From Mixophyes australis (lineage: Eukaryota > Chordata > Amphibia > Anura > Limnodynastidae): 64,000 nucleotides of DNA. This document shows, piece after piece, positions 46,403 to 57,263 of this stretch (the first letter of the stretch is position 1; every line of letters starts with the position of its first letter). A program made the position numbers and the translations under genes. The notes below the pieces were generated by a model. It saw nothing but the letters and a program-made list of their open reading frames with translations, was not told where the DNA came from and did no database searches. The stretch lies in contig JAVHZZ010000003.1 of assembly GCA_036250195.1 (NCBI GenBank), positions 85,923,918 through 85,987,917 of the forward strand. Direction: 5' to 3'.

Positions 46403-48604
46403 CTATTTTACAAGACAAATGTCATAAAAAAGCACATGTCGCGCTAGTAAACATGAGCTTGCACATTTACTCGATTGCGTCACTAATTCACAAGTACTGA
46501 ACGCGCCAAAGATTGCCAAAACAAAGGCTGCACTAAACAGTAGCAACTCATAACTATCTGATGTAAGATAATTTAAGCACTTAACTAGACGTTGCACCAA
46601 CTGTAAATCTAACGGCTTCCTATAATTCTAAGGAGCAGTCTGTAACGGACTTACCTTCTCCGCCGCCCCGGAAGACGCCCCTTGTTGACTCCGAGTTGCC
46701 TCCTGATTCTGCCTGACTCCATTCCTGTGTACCAAACCGGCTTGTCTGACTCCGCAACCTCCGCTCCACACCGCTGTACTACATCTTGGGGCGAACCTGA
46801 GGGCCGCGACTCCTGGCAGCGAAGCCCACCCCGCCTTGCGGCGGTTCTTGGTGAACACCGGGGAGATCGTTAGACTCCGCACCTCAGGTAAGCCAGTGCT
46901 AATCAAGATTAGTAGTAGAAGTATCCAGAATCTGTTACACTGTCCTATCACGTGCCCAGCCCCTAAGAGCCTTGGGGATTAAGAAGCTCTTAGCAAGATC
47001 CTCTACTCCTTTTAATTGGGCCATGAATGAAATACCTGCTAGCATAGCAGAGATGGATGTCTTAGAGGCACCTGCTCGGGACCAAATAAAAGCAATCATA
47101 TCATCACTCTGACCATTGTTGCCAGGCTGCCCGGTATGCTCGTCTGGTAGATGGTGCCAATGATATCTCCACAAGTCTCATTATCCATTATGCCGGCGTG
47201 ATGATCTGCCAAATATAAGAGGGACAAGGGGTGCCCACTAGGTTAGCATGAGGAGCCAGAGCACTAAAGTGCCACCATTGAAAGCGCAATAAAGCATCTG
47301 CTAACCCATTGTCAACCCCTGGGACATGTATTGTAGTAAAGGATATGTTGTATTCCAAACAACGCAAAACTAATTGTCTTACAGTGCAATAGTGGGTGGG
47401 GACAATGCACTCTGTTTGTTGATCGATTTAAAAACACCCAGATTATCGTGCCCAAAAACGGTGTGACATCTGCTCAATCTCACGGCCCAGAGCTCTATGG
47501 CCACAATAATGGGAACAATTCCAAAACGAGAAGGTTGAACACAAGGCCGGACTGATGCCAGGCCTGAGGCCAATAAGCGTCGCACTAAGCGCCATTCAAA
47601 TAGGTCCCAATCCCTTGGGACCCTGACACATCCATATGCAAATCTAGTTGCAAATTTGAAATGGGCGGGCTAAGCCGTATATGAATCCCATTGAATTTTC
47701 TCAGAAAACGGGACCAAACAAAGATCAGAACTGAGCTCTTCAGACAATCAAACACAGCATGAGGCCTAGTGAGGCCTGTAGTGGCCTGTTGCAGTTTTCT
47801 ACAGAAAAGCTGGCCCTTGGGAATAATTCTACATGCTAAATTAAACAAACCCAACAAAGATTGAACATTGCGCAAGGGGGCGTAAGGAGCTCCCTGAATG
47901 GCGGGAATGTTTTCTTCCATTCTTTGCATTTTTTACAAGGGAAGACAACAGCCCGCTTGTGCGTATATTTCAAGCCCCAAAAAGACAAGCGTGATATAGG
48001 ACCCTCAGTTTTGTCTCGCACAATGTGGACCCCTAAAACCAAAAATAAAGCCTGAGCTGCCATAAGGATGTCTTCACATTTGGAAGAAATCGCTGTTCCC
48101 ACTATTACAAAAATATCTAAATATTGGGTTAACCCGCGATTTACAAATCCTGCTTGAATGCACCAATGGAGGAATTAACTAAATCTCTCAAAGTATGCGT
48201 AGGAAATCGAACAGCCCATCAACGGTCAATATAATATTGGCATGCCTCTTAAAACGCATGAGTCGCAGTGAATCAGGATGCAATGGAAGCAAACGGACTG
48301 AGGACTCAATGTCCAACTTAGCTAACAGTGTACCCCATCCGAAATCCTTACCAACACAAGTTCTAAATCAAACGATTAATACTTAATGGAACTACCATTC
48401 TGGGTATGACAGGTGTTGGATCAGACAGTATTTACCAACCGACTTTTTTGTAACAGCTGTGGGTGAAACCACTAGATCTGGGAAAGGAGGTGAGGAAAAG
48501 GGGCCCAACATGCGGCCCAAACGAACTTCTTTACCAACTTTCTCCACTAATATGTCTGGGAAGAAATACGCAGATTTAAAATTTTTCAGAACTGGTACAC
48601 ACAA
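46403..48604 (-). pseudogene. DIRS-type retrotransposon relic (RT, RNase H, tyrosine recombinase)
   Basis: Reading right to left there are several DIRS-like segments. RT start is VRLGRMLGPFSSPPFP (48540) and SVGKYCLIQHLSYPEW; a further RT segment is LLAKLDIESSVRLLPLHPDS (~48320). A catalytic box YLDIF near 48120 replaces the expected YLDD. Then come KTEGPISRLSFWGLKY, RNase H-like pieces (SLLGLFNLACRIIPKG, VPIIVAIELWAVRL) and tyrosine-recombinase pieces (KSFLIPKALRGWARDR near 46980; LLLFSAAFVLAIFGAF near 46530). The frame is shifted and stopped many times. DIRS elements integrate by tyrosine recombinase instead of DDE integrase. A solo LTR splits the recombinase. Confidence 0.8.
46641..46939. 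mobile_element. Solo LTR (299 bp) in the DIRS relic
   Basis: It starts TGTAACGGAC and ends CTGTTACA, so TGTAAC/GTTACA are inverted. The flanks CAGTC (46636-46640) and CTGTC (46940-46944) form a 5-bp duplication with one mismatch. Recombinase coding resumes on the other side. No internal gene is present, hence a solo LTR. Confidence 0.75.
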
Positions 48605-49459
48605 ATCAACTTGAACAGGTATTCGAAAACCAAAAGTAAAACTTGAGTAAAACCTCAGGTTTTACTTTTGGTTTAAAATGCAGAGGTTCAGGTGAATGGC
48701 AGTGAACCGAAGCACTGAGTTCTTTAGAAAGTGAATAGCTTGAGAATGGGACTGATGATGAGGCACGAGGTTCTTGCAATAATACCACAGGTCTGGATCG
48801 TGGAACAGGTAACACAGGATACCGATGTGCAGACGGGAGCCAGAGAGAACAGCGTCCTAACAGGTAAGGAGACCTGAAGATCTGGCAACTTGGTAGAGAA
48901 GCAGGTGCTTTAAATAGACAGAGCTGACAGGCAATTAGCCAATCAAGAGAATACAGGAAGTTTTGAAAAGACCAGGGGTGCGCATGCTCAGCTCAGACGA
49001 GCAAGTGAATGCAGGGAGTGTGAACCAAGGGAAACAGGTAAGAACAGTGACCAAAATGAAAGGTAGCTGGTGTAATATGTGATAGTATCAGAGACTAAAC
49101 GTATTCGTTTAAGTGCATTAGGTTCAAATGCCTCTCTTGTCAATTCTGTAAGTTTAACCATGTCAACCTCATAAGAACTGTGAAGGAGGAGACAGAAGCT
49201 GTATATTTTTGCTTTACAATTGCAACCCATTTTTTGTGCTGGAGTAGAGAAGGCGTGCAAATAAAAAGTTGTTATTCTGCAACACAGAGATTGTGTGGCG
49301 CCCAATCTATCTTTTTATACATCCCATAAGTTTAATTTGCTCTTTCAATCACCATGTACTGCAACTCGGCCTTCTGTCATCTAGCATTCCTACATTTTTT
49401 CTATCTCACTTTTACAACTTTGCCAGTTGTATTACAATTTATTGTGTACGTAGCATAAT
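48605..49459. other. Hairpin and LTR-like anonymous stretch
   Basis: A 16-bp-arm hairpin lies at 48627-48642 and 48659-48674 (AAACCAAAAGTAAAAC). 48690-49050 is G/A-rich with CAGGTAAGGAG and GCGCATGCTCAGCTC, in the style of the Gypsy LTRs here, but I find no clear LTR ends. 49060-49459 shows nothing recognisable. Confidence 0.45.
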
Positions 49460-49960
49460 TATTACCAAGGCCTAGGTGCATAACCTTATATTTATCTACA
49501 TTACATTTCACCTGCCATGTTGCTTCCCAGGTTATCATTTTGTCTACAAGTCTTTTTATAGCAAGCTATTGTCAGCAAATAACGGACACATTACTTTCTT
49601 TGCTATCTGCAAGTCTATTAATAAAAAATATTAAAAAGAACAGTGCCCAGTATTGATCCATGTGGTACACCACTAATATTTTTAGCTCTGACTGAATATG
49701 TTTAATTTATAGCTGCTCTTTCCCCTAGACCTACTATCGTCTTGTACCAGACTGTTATATCAACAAAGAGTTTTCCAAAATCTAAATTTATTCCATCAAT
49801 TGTAATTATGATACCTCATAATAACTCATTTGCTAGGTAATCCTTCATAAAAACATGCTGACATTTTGTTATCAAATTTTCTGCAATATATTTCAGAATC
49901 ATGTCCCACAAATCCCTTTAATTCCCTACATAATTTACCCCCTAGGGGGCGTTCCATGGT
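49460..49960 (-). pseudogene. LINE RT fragment (L2/CR1/Rex-like)
   Basis: On the minus strand near 49675-49600 the conserved RT block reads SGVPHGSILGTVLFNIF, followed after a frameshift by INRLADSKESNV. This is the GVPQGSxLGP motif region of L2/CR1-type LINEs. Both ends are eroded and no 3' tail is attached. Confidence 0.7.
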
Positions 49961-51349
49961 AGCCTCGCATGCTGTGTTTATGTGCACAAATTCGGGCAAT
50001 TACGGTAATTAAAGCTTTGCTCATTTGTGTTCGCACCTCTGTGAGCAGAAATGAGCAAAGATCAAAACACCAAATAAAAACACAAATGTGTGATGTCACT
50101 ACAGTATCGCATGGCTAATGGAGTCAATTCTCCATAGCAAAACCTTACCCAGGGAAAATCCAGTTAGGTTCAATTGGCAGTTATTGTAAACAGTGGAAAG
50201 AAATAAAAAATATTCTCAAAACACATTGGTACATCTTAATGACAGATAGTGACCTAGGTCCACAAGCATTGAATAGTGGGAGAAGGGCACCAGACATCAA
50301 AGATGCCATAATGTACACTCACTTTATATAAAAAAACAGGATAATTTAAAAGTGAAAACCTCCATAAATGTGGAAATTGTAAAGCTGACGACTATACAGT
50401 TAAAACAACATATTTCTCTGAAAAAATTCGATATAGCTAGAAAACCAAATATTGAATCAGCTGAGATTCCATTGGGGTAATATTTTCTTAGATTTGCCCA
50501 TGTCAAAGGCAATGTTTCGTAATGACCACTATACCTATCAAACAAAGGCTTCTGGAGTGTATTGGTAGCATAAGGAATGCAGCGCCTGATAAACAATAGA
50601 TGAAATCACTGACAACAGTAGTAAAACTTTATTCCCATGAGGGTGACCATAGAGGTTTAAAGTGTTTTGCAATGGAAAAAACTCGGAATTAGAGGGGTGA
50701 TATGACACAAAAAATGCTTGGAAGAGAAAGTACGTTTATTTTTATCATGAACACAGTATCCTGTAATGGATTGAATGCTTTTCTTACAATATATGAAATC
50801 GAATAGAACTGGTTTGTTCAATCATTTTTTTGTATTACTGTTGATTTGTCAGTATTTCTTCATATTGAATGGTACAATCCCACAAATACTGCAGTACAAA
50901 GCAAGATGCAGACTGGTTTGACCTGTCCCAAGGACTGTAAAGTGAGAGTGTACTTTGAAATGTACTAGACAGACAAGAACCAGTGTGGTTATATAACTAG
51001 TTTTAGTGCGCTTCAAATGGGTGACTCAATTAAGTGTACAAGTGCGTTTTAGTGATTAAAAGACACCAGGGACGTTCTGCTCTATTCAGCGGGCTGAGGA
51101 TAACAGCATTGACCTGCCCTGCCTCTAGCTATTCATTAAATCTGTGCCTCCAATCTCTTCAATCTGATATTACAAATGGAAGTACACAGTGACACTTCAG
51201 CAGGAACAAAAATGATACTCGGAAAGGAGAGGCAGAAAAGTCCTCAACTTGTATCTCCTCCCTCCACGCTGTCAGTCACTCCTCACTTAGGGACAGTATA
51301 AAGAAGCACATGGCAATGAAGGGTTAGGATTGTTTTGGTAAAAGCCCAC
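49961..51349. other. Anonymous sequence
   Basis: AT-rich; no credible gene, terminal repeat or tandem array seen. This could be old unrecognisable repeats or unique DNA. Confidence 0.5.
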
Positions 51350-51795
51350 ATTAGGATAGAATTACCCCATGCCAGAATTCAAGACTTCTCCCGTGCTGCC
51401 CCCCTTCACTGGAACAACCTCCACCCGCCTGTCCCCTAATCTTGGCTCCTTCTAACGGGCTCTCAAAACCCATCTGTTTTTTTAAGGCCTACCAACCATC
51501 CACATAACCTTATCGTTCTTATCACCTCCCACTTTCCTGTCTTCTCTCGAACTTGAACCCCTCTACTGACTCCCCTTGTGCCTGCTGTCTATTTTCCCTC
51601 CCCTTAGTATGTAAGCTTGTATGAGCAGGGTCCTCTTCCCTTCTGTCTCACTACCATTTCTTCTCCTTCGTCACTGTACTTGTTATGCTTGGAGATATTG
51701 AAGTCTTGGCTATACTCGTTTTACTCTGTACTGTCCTACCCTTGTATACTGTCTGTACTTGTGGCGCCATATAAATAAATAATAATAATAATTTC
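51350..51795 (+). mobile_element. LINE 3' end (L2-like) with (AAT)n tail
   Basis: The plus strand has a C-terminal LINE-like coding trace (FSRAAPLHWNNL near 51385-51425), then a 3' UTR with GTAAGCTTG...GAGCAGGG. It ends GGCGCCATATAAATAAATAATAATAA at 51762-51790, the tail style of L2-type LINEs. It is 5'-truncated, as usual. Confidence 0.75.
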
Positions 51796-53514
51796 ACCAT
51801 AACATAATCTTTTACTTTGATAATCCTATGCTTTTTTCATAAGGGCAGGAACAGTTTACACAGGTGTGCATGCACACAGCTCTACAAGCACAGTCTTGTC
51901 TAGTGAGACTACTCTCTTAAAAATGCTGATATAATTTACAGTTTCCAAATTCAATCTACCAATAAAGTCTGCATAAGGCTTATAATACATCAAGATATTA
52001 GAATGAAGAAAAGCATAGTGATCTGAGGCTCCCCAAAAGATACACAACAGTTAATGGTAAATACACACAGTTAGTGCCCTATAACCCCCCCCCCCCCCCC
52101 CCACCCACCCCAGTGTTACTGGGGGGTTACTAACAATAAGCCTTTGTTTTGAGCGATAGTCCTCCACCGCCAAAAGAAATCATCATCTATAACCCCAGAG
52201 TGACGTGCTTCCCCACCAAACCGAGAACCTTCTGAAAGAAAAAACATTGTAAACCACAAATTATAACAGGGATAATTTCCAGTGACAAGAGGAAGAAACA
52301 ACAATTAGGCTTAAACTTATAAACGCCCCCATTGTTTCAGACCAGTCCGGTAACCTTTTATGATTGGCCAGCACCTGACAGCTACACATAGGCTAAAACA
52401 TTAACTCTTGCATGACACACAATACAGGATCACAAACAAATTAGACATTTATACACCTTCGGGCCATTACTTTCACAGAAGAGGTTCTTCAGTGCACTTG
52501 AGCATGTAGCATTTTAGCAGCAGAAGTGCTCTTGTGGGACTGGGAATTTACGTTTCCCATTTACCACTGTGCACTAGTACAGGGGCTTCAGAAAGTCAGA
52601 CTTTTCTGCAACAGCAGAGTGTTCAAATACACCCTGTGGCACTAGACTTAGAACTAGAAATGCCATATTCTGGCATATTTTAGATCACATAACTATGCAA
52701 AGCAAACTAATACTTGCTAAGTCATCCGAAAATGTGACTTAATAGTGCCTGTCAAGTCCATACCTATTATTCTGCAACACAGCAATTTAACTAGTGTGAT
52801 GAATCCAATATGATGATGCTTTTATCATAAAAGATGTACTAATTGCTTTAGAAGAAAAATAATTTGTATGACTCTTGTTCATTTTATGGACTATTTTTAA
52901 TTATTTTTACAATTCATTGACATTGAAAGAGAAATAAAGGAAAAAACACAAAGGTTTTCCATTTGCAACATTATTCATTTTTGGTGGTTCTGCTTATCTA
53001 TTTCCCTTTACACCCTTTTCTCTTCTGCCTCTTCTACTTCCCTGGATTCTGGTGGAAAATTTGCAGGAGAATGCCTGGTTGCCAATCTAATGAGGTAGTG
53101 TATAAGCTGCAAAAGGGTGAATTTATGATATGAAATGTAAAAATGTACCATGTCACCTCAGGAACAGTTTCCTGTAAAACATGGCTTCGAATATTTTTTA
53201 GGATTAAGTTATCAAACCATCATAATCATTTGAAATTATCCTGGCTTCCAACATGAGCCTCTCCTACCCACTGGAAGTACAGCACATGCATGTGACCTCT
53301 GGCATTGAACCACATTTGTTTTTTAACCTGTTGATGAGGAAACACACTATTGTTGGTCAACACATCACCGGAGTAAAACATTTTTATTACTCTCCTTTAC
53401 CTCCTAGCTACCAATTACAGAGATGTCTCCAACATTTGTTTCTTATGTCACTAACCATGCAACAGTTTAAACATTCTAAGTAATGTATCCTTTTTAATTG
53501 GGATCAGTCATACT
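51796..53514. other. Anonymous region with poly-C tract and a possible exon
   Basis: There is a C-rich run at about 52085-52102. On the minus strand a possible exon lies at 52110-52225. Otherwise I see no named repeat. It may be unique genomic DNA. Confidence 0.5.
52110..52229 (-). other. Possible terminal exon of an unknown host gene
   Basis: On the minus strand a pyrimidine tract and CAG acceptor (TTTTTTCTTTCAG near 52240-52230) precede an open stretch reading GSRFGGEARHSGVIDDDFF then WRWRTIAQNKG, with a stop near 52112. Composition looks protein-like, but I do not recognise it and no partner exon is obvious in the window. Confidence 0.3.
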
Positions 53515-54108
53515 CAGGGCCTGATTAAGTGTTCAGGGCACCCTAGGCTAACTCTCTCCTAGCGCCTCCTCGCATTCCACACCAAACTGAGATGTGGCAT
53601 GTAAAAAAGAATTTGTCCTTCTTTAAAATCCAGCTCCCTTCAACCCCCACATATTTATGTTCCTGTGTTTTCAATACTCTGCTCCACTTGGCTTTTCAAA
53701 AGGGTAACGACAATCTTTGTCACTCATTTTATTTTCAGTTAAATCAGGACTCTATAGCGGAACAGAGGCATGAATGTGCGCTACTGAGGGTGAACACGTG
53801 GTGGAGAGGGGAGGGCTGTCACTCCTGTATCCAAAGTCATACTTGTCTCTCCTGCTTGATTATCCACCCACTCAAGGATGACTCATTGTCTTCAGCCTTC
53901 AACATGGGAATATGTAAAAATTAAAACCTTACTGTGTTGTTCTTTTACTATTCTCGTATATTTTAAATTGAAATTCTGTTTATAACTTACCGTGTCATAA
54001 TTTTGCATACCTAAAATTTTTTGCGACCGTCCCTTCCCCCTTCTCCCGAAAAAAAAGTCTTGCGCCCTAGGCTGCAACCTAGTCAGCCTATTGGATAATC
54101 AGAACCTG
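53515..54108. mobile_element. Non-autonomous hAT element (594 bp)
   Basis: The 8-bp TSD GTCATACT lies at 53507-53514 and 54109-54116. The ends are CAGGGCCTGATTAAG and the complement of ATAATCAGAACCTG. The CACCCTAGGC/GCGCCCTAGGC segments just inside also match in inverted orientation. The terminal GATTAAG resembles the 11698-14385 element. No gene inside. Confidence 0.92.
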
Positions 54109-55389
54109 GTCATACTCAGCAATTCAATTTGCAAATAAAATTGTTGCTCCTTCATCTGTTTCTACTTGTAACCTGTTTGTTTCCTTTTTGTCTTTTTCCA
54201 TTTTATACAGGCTTACTACTATATTGGAATACACTGTAAATATTTTTTCATATCAAAAGGAATATTTAATATATTTAATATATGATTTTGTATTGAATAG
54301 AAGACATGTATTTCCTCTGAACCTACTTCCCTCCAGTTTCAGTGCATGTCCTTGTGTTCTAACATTTCTCTTACATTGAAAAATGTTTCCTCCTGTACCT
54401 TGTTCAAACTCTTCATATATTTGAAAGTTTTTATCTGATGCTACAGAAATGTTTTGGCGCTCCAATGAACATTAAATAAACAACCATTATTATAATATAT
54501 AATATAGTGTTATTAATGTAGGTCTCTTACTTTCCCATTCTGCTTTTAAGATATTGTGTATTGCTAACAGTCATTACCTCTGGTTAATTTTGCATGTGCT
54601 ATAAGTGATATGGTGCATTGCAGATACAGTATATTGCTAAGAGTCATTACTCCTGGTTAATTTTTCATGTGGTTCTCCTCCGTCACACATCTAATGCTAT
54701 ATAAACCTTGAAGAATCTATTTTGACTAGGCCTATGATTTAACTTATCTAAGAGAGCAAAGGGAACTGTTGAAGCTTAGCTGTTTGCAACACTGTTACTT
54801 TATTTCTGTATGAAATGTTTTTCTTTTAAACAAGTTAGCTGTTGCAGTGGGAATATAAAACTTGTGATTTTTCTGCAATGTATGTGTATGATCATATATG
54901 GATTTGTGACATCTCATTTAAACCTTGGATAACTGTCTCCTCTGATGAGGAGGAGGGGATGTCTTCAATACTGTTAGCACTCATGTCAATATATCGCTTT
55001 CACTGAATTGATCAATTTTGTTTAAAGCAACTTTTTGTGGTACTTCCAGAAGAGGGGTGCAGAATGGTTGGAGAAGAGGAAAACCAGTAAAATTAGGCCA
55101 TCTTGATCCAAAGTCCAGGAGCACCATACTATACAAGAGATACTGTTCTGTGTAAGACTGTCCTTGACCGACCTCTGCTTTCAGACCGCCATCTGACATT
55201 GTAAGTCTGGGTTGATCACATTGATTCTTGTTATGCATTCTTGTTTAGTATATCTATTTTTATAGTAGTCATGTGACAGTAATACAATTTTAATGTTTGC
55301 CTAGGCAGGGAAATAAGTAATATTACAGTTTATGTTTATATTAATAATGTATATTGTATGAATTAAGGTATTCCTTTGTGTTGAGGGAA
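54109..55389. other. Mostly anonymous; possible LINE trace
   Basis: At 54300-54420 the minus strand reads NVRTQGHALKLEGSRFRGN, reminiscent of the C-terminal part of CR1/L2 LINE proteins but too short to be sure. Direct short repeats (TATTGCTAA.AGTCATTAC) occur at 54560 and 54630. Nothing else is recognised. Confidence 0.35.
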
Positions 55390-55590
55390 TGCCTGCAGTG
55401 ACCAGGGCTAGTACTATACGTGGGCTTGTACCACGAGAGTCACCAGAAGTTTGTGATATCTCCCTACAATTTGTTTTCATGTCTGCATTTATATTGTCTA
55501 CCTTGTTCTCTGTATGTCTTGTTTTCCCCACTGTCCTGTGCTACGGAGCACTGTGGCATCTTACAAATCAATAATAATAATATCTTTCCC
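55390..55590 (+). mobile_element. LINE/SINE 3' tail with (AAT)n
   Basis: A short 3' UTR-like piece (CTGTGCTACGGAGCACTGTGG) ends with CAAATCAATAATAATAATA. The tail matches the style of the LINE end at 51762-51795. Confidence 0.5.
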
Positions 55591-55682
55591 CCTCTGTGAA
55601 CTGGCCTATAAGGGGCAATGACGCGATATCAGATGTCTAAGTGAATAGTTTAATAGAGCCTGTAATGGTCAACAATCCATCT

Positions 55683-55850
55683 CAGCGGTGCACGGAGGAT
55701 TGTCGGGCCCCCCCCCGACCCCAAAAAAACCCCCAAAAAAACAACCCGAGAGAGAGCTGCGGACGCTGTATAGGACAGTGGCCACTTAGTTAGCGCAGGA
55801 GGGGGGGGGGGTTTCTAGAGACTCAGAAACCCCCCCTGCGTGCACCACTG
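55683..55850. mobile_element. Small TIR element with 5-bp TSD (168 bp)
   Basis: The TSD is CATCT (55678-55682 and 55851-55855). The ends are CAGCGGTGCACGGAGG and the complement of CCTGCGTGCACCACTG. It is the same family as 44885-45125, with shared inner hairpin. Confidence 0.88.
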
Positions 55851-56277
55851 CATCTGAGTAGCTCCTGGGGAATTAAATAAAGTACAGTCAAATCACCACG
55901 GAATGACTGCGATCGCCGGCGATTTTGTGCGCCAAGCCACCATATGTATTAAACTGCGATTTTGAGGGTCGATGTCTAGCGATGTGCAGCGGTTTTCACA
56001 TAGCAAAAAAAGCCTCAAATTGCCAGGTTTCACCGTTCAAATTGCGATTTTCAAACCAATACTCATTTCTGATTGCTCACTTCTCTTGACTTAATGAGCC
56101 GTTTGTTTGTAATGTCCCAATGTCTATATCCTTTGCTTTCTTGACAGTATCCAAGCATGATACATTCTACTGATTTTGGATCCAACTTTCACTTTTTTTC
56201 TTTGGGAATATGGGTATACACTTTACAGTCGAAGACACTAACGGTGTTTTGCCTTTTACAGCTAGTGCTATCAAAAT
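55851..56277. other. Anonymous sequence left of hAT-B
   Basis: No gene or clear repeat. GCGATTTT-type words recur between 55910 and 56050, perhaps an eroded small element. Confidence 0.4.
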
Positions 56278-56599
56278 TAGAGATGGTCACTGACCCCCGT
56301 GTTTTGGTTTTGGATTCGGTTTTGGATCTGGATTACCGTCGTGTTTTGGTTTTGGTTTTGGTTTTGCAAAACCGCCATTGCGTGTTTTGGTTTTGGTTTT
56401 GGTTTTGTTTGGTTTTGTTTTGCTATTTTTTTGGAAAATCCATGTTTTTGGGCCTAAATTAACCCAATTTAGTGCTCCAACTGTTTTAGAGACAAGTAAT
56501 CTAATTGTTGAGGTAATAAATCATCCAAAAAAACAGTTTAATTCTTCGTTGGTAGGCCTATTCTACACACAAAACAGATTGTCTTCCTCTCCATCTATG

Positions 56600-57110
56600 C
56601 ATATTGGCAATGCAGCCATCGTCTTTGAATGTATATTACACCCTACACTTATAGTTAAATATGTAAAGAAATGGAAAAAGCCAGTTTGGTTTCTGTCTCT
56701 CAAGGCCCCCCTCCACTTGTATAAAATACCAAAAAATTCAGCCATTATAGACTGTACAATATTAATTGACATGGAGAAAGCCAGTTTGGTTTCTGTCTCT
56801 CTAGGCCCCCCTCCACTTGTATAAAATACTAAAAAATTCAGCCATTATAGACTATACAATATTAATTGACATGGAGAAAGACAGTTTGGGGTCACTCTGT
56901 CTCTCTAGGCCCCCCTCCACTTGTATAAAATACCAAAAAATTCAGCCATTATAGACTGTACAATATTAATTGACATGGAAAAAGCCAGTTTGGTTTCTGT
57001 CTCTCTAGGCCCCCCTCCACTTGTATAAAATACCCAAAAATTCAGCCATTATAGACTGTACAATATTATGAAAAATGGACAAAGCCAGTTTAGGGTCACT
57101 CTGTCTATGA
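56600..57110. repeat. ~120-bp tandem repeats in hAT-B
   Basis: Four to five copies of a unit with GCCAGTTTGGTTTCTGTCTC and CCTCCACTTGTATAAAATAC, near 56680, 56780, 56885, 56985 and 57075. They lie downstream of the transposase. Confidence 0.9.
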
Positions 57111-57263
57111 CACCCTACCCTTAAGGATAAATTGCCCTAACAGCAGCCTTTCAAGATGGTATGTGATATGGAAATGCCACAAGTCCCTTTCCTCTTTGGG
57201 GGTAGATTGCACCCTACACTTACATAGAAAGTTTTAAAAAGATGTTATCGGCATCATCTTCAG

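Noticed and set aside
52084..52102. G-quadruplex or regulatory poly-C tract
   Set aside because: It is a simple homopolymer run, likely a microsatellite; no paired G/C-run pattern around it.
53592..53924. 110-codon open frame
   Set aside because: It lies wholly inside the hAT element bounded by GTCATACT duplications, with no recognisable domain.
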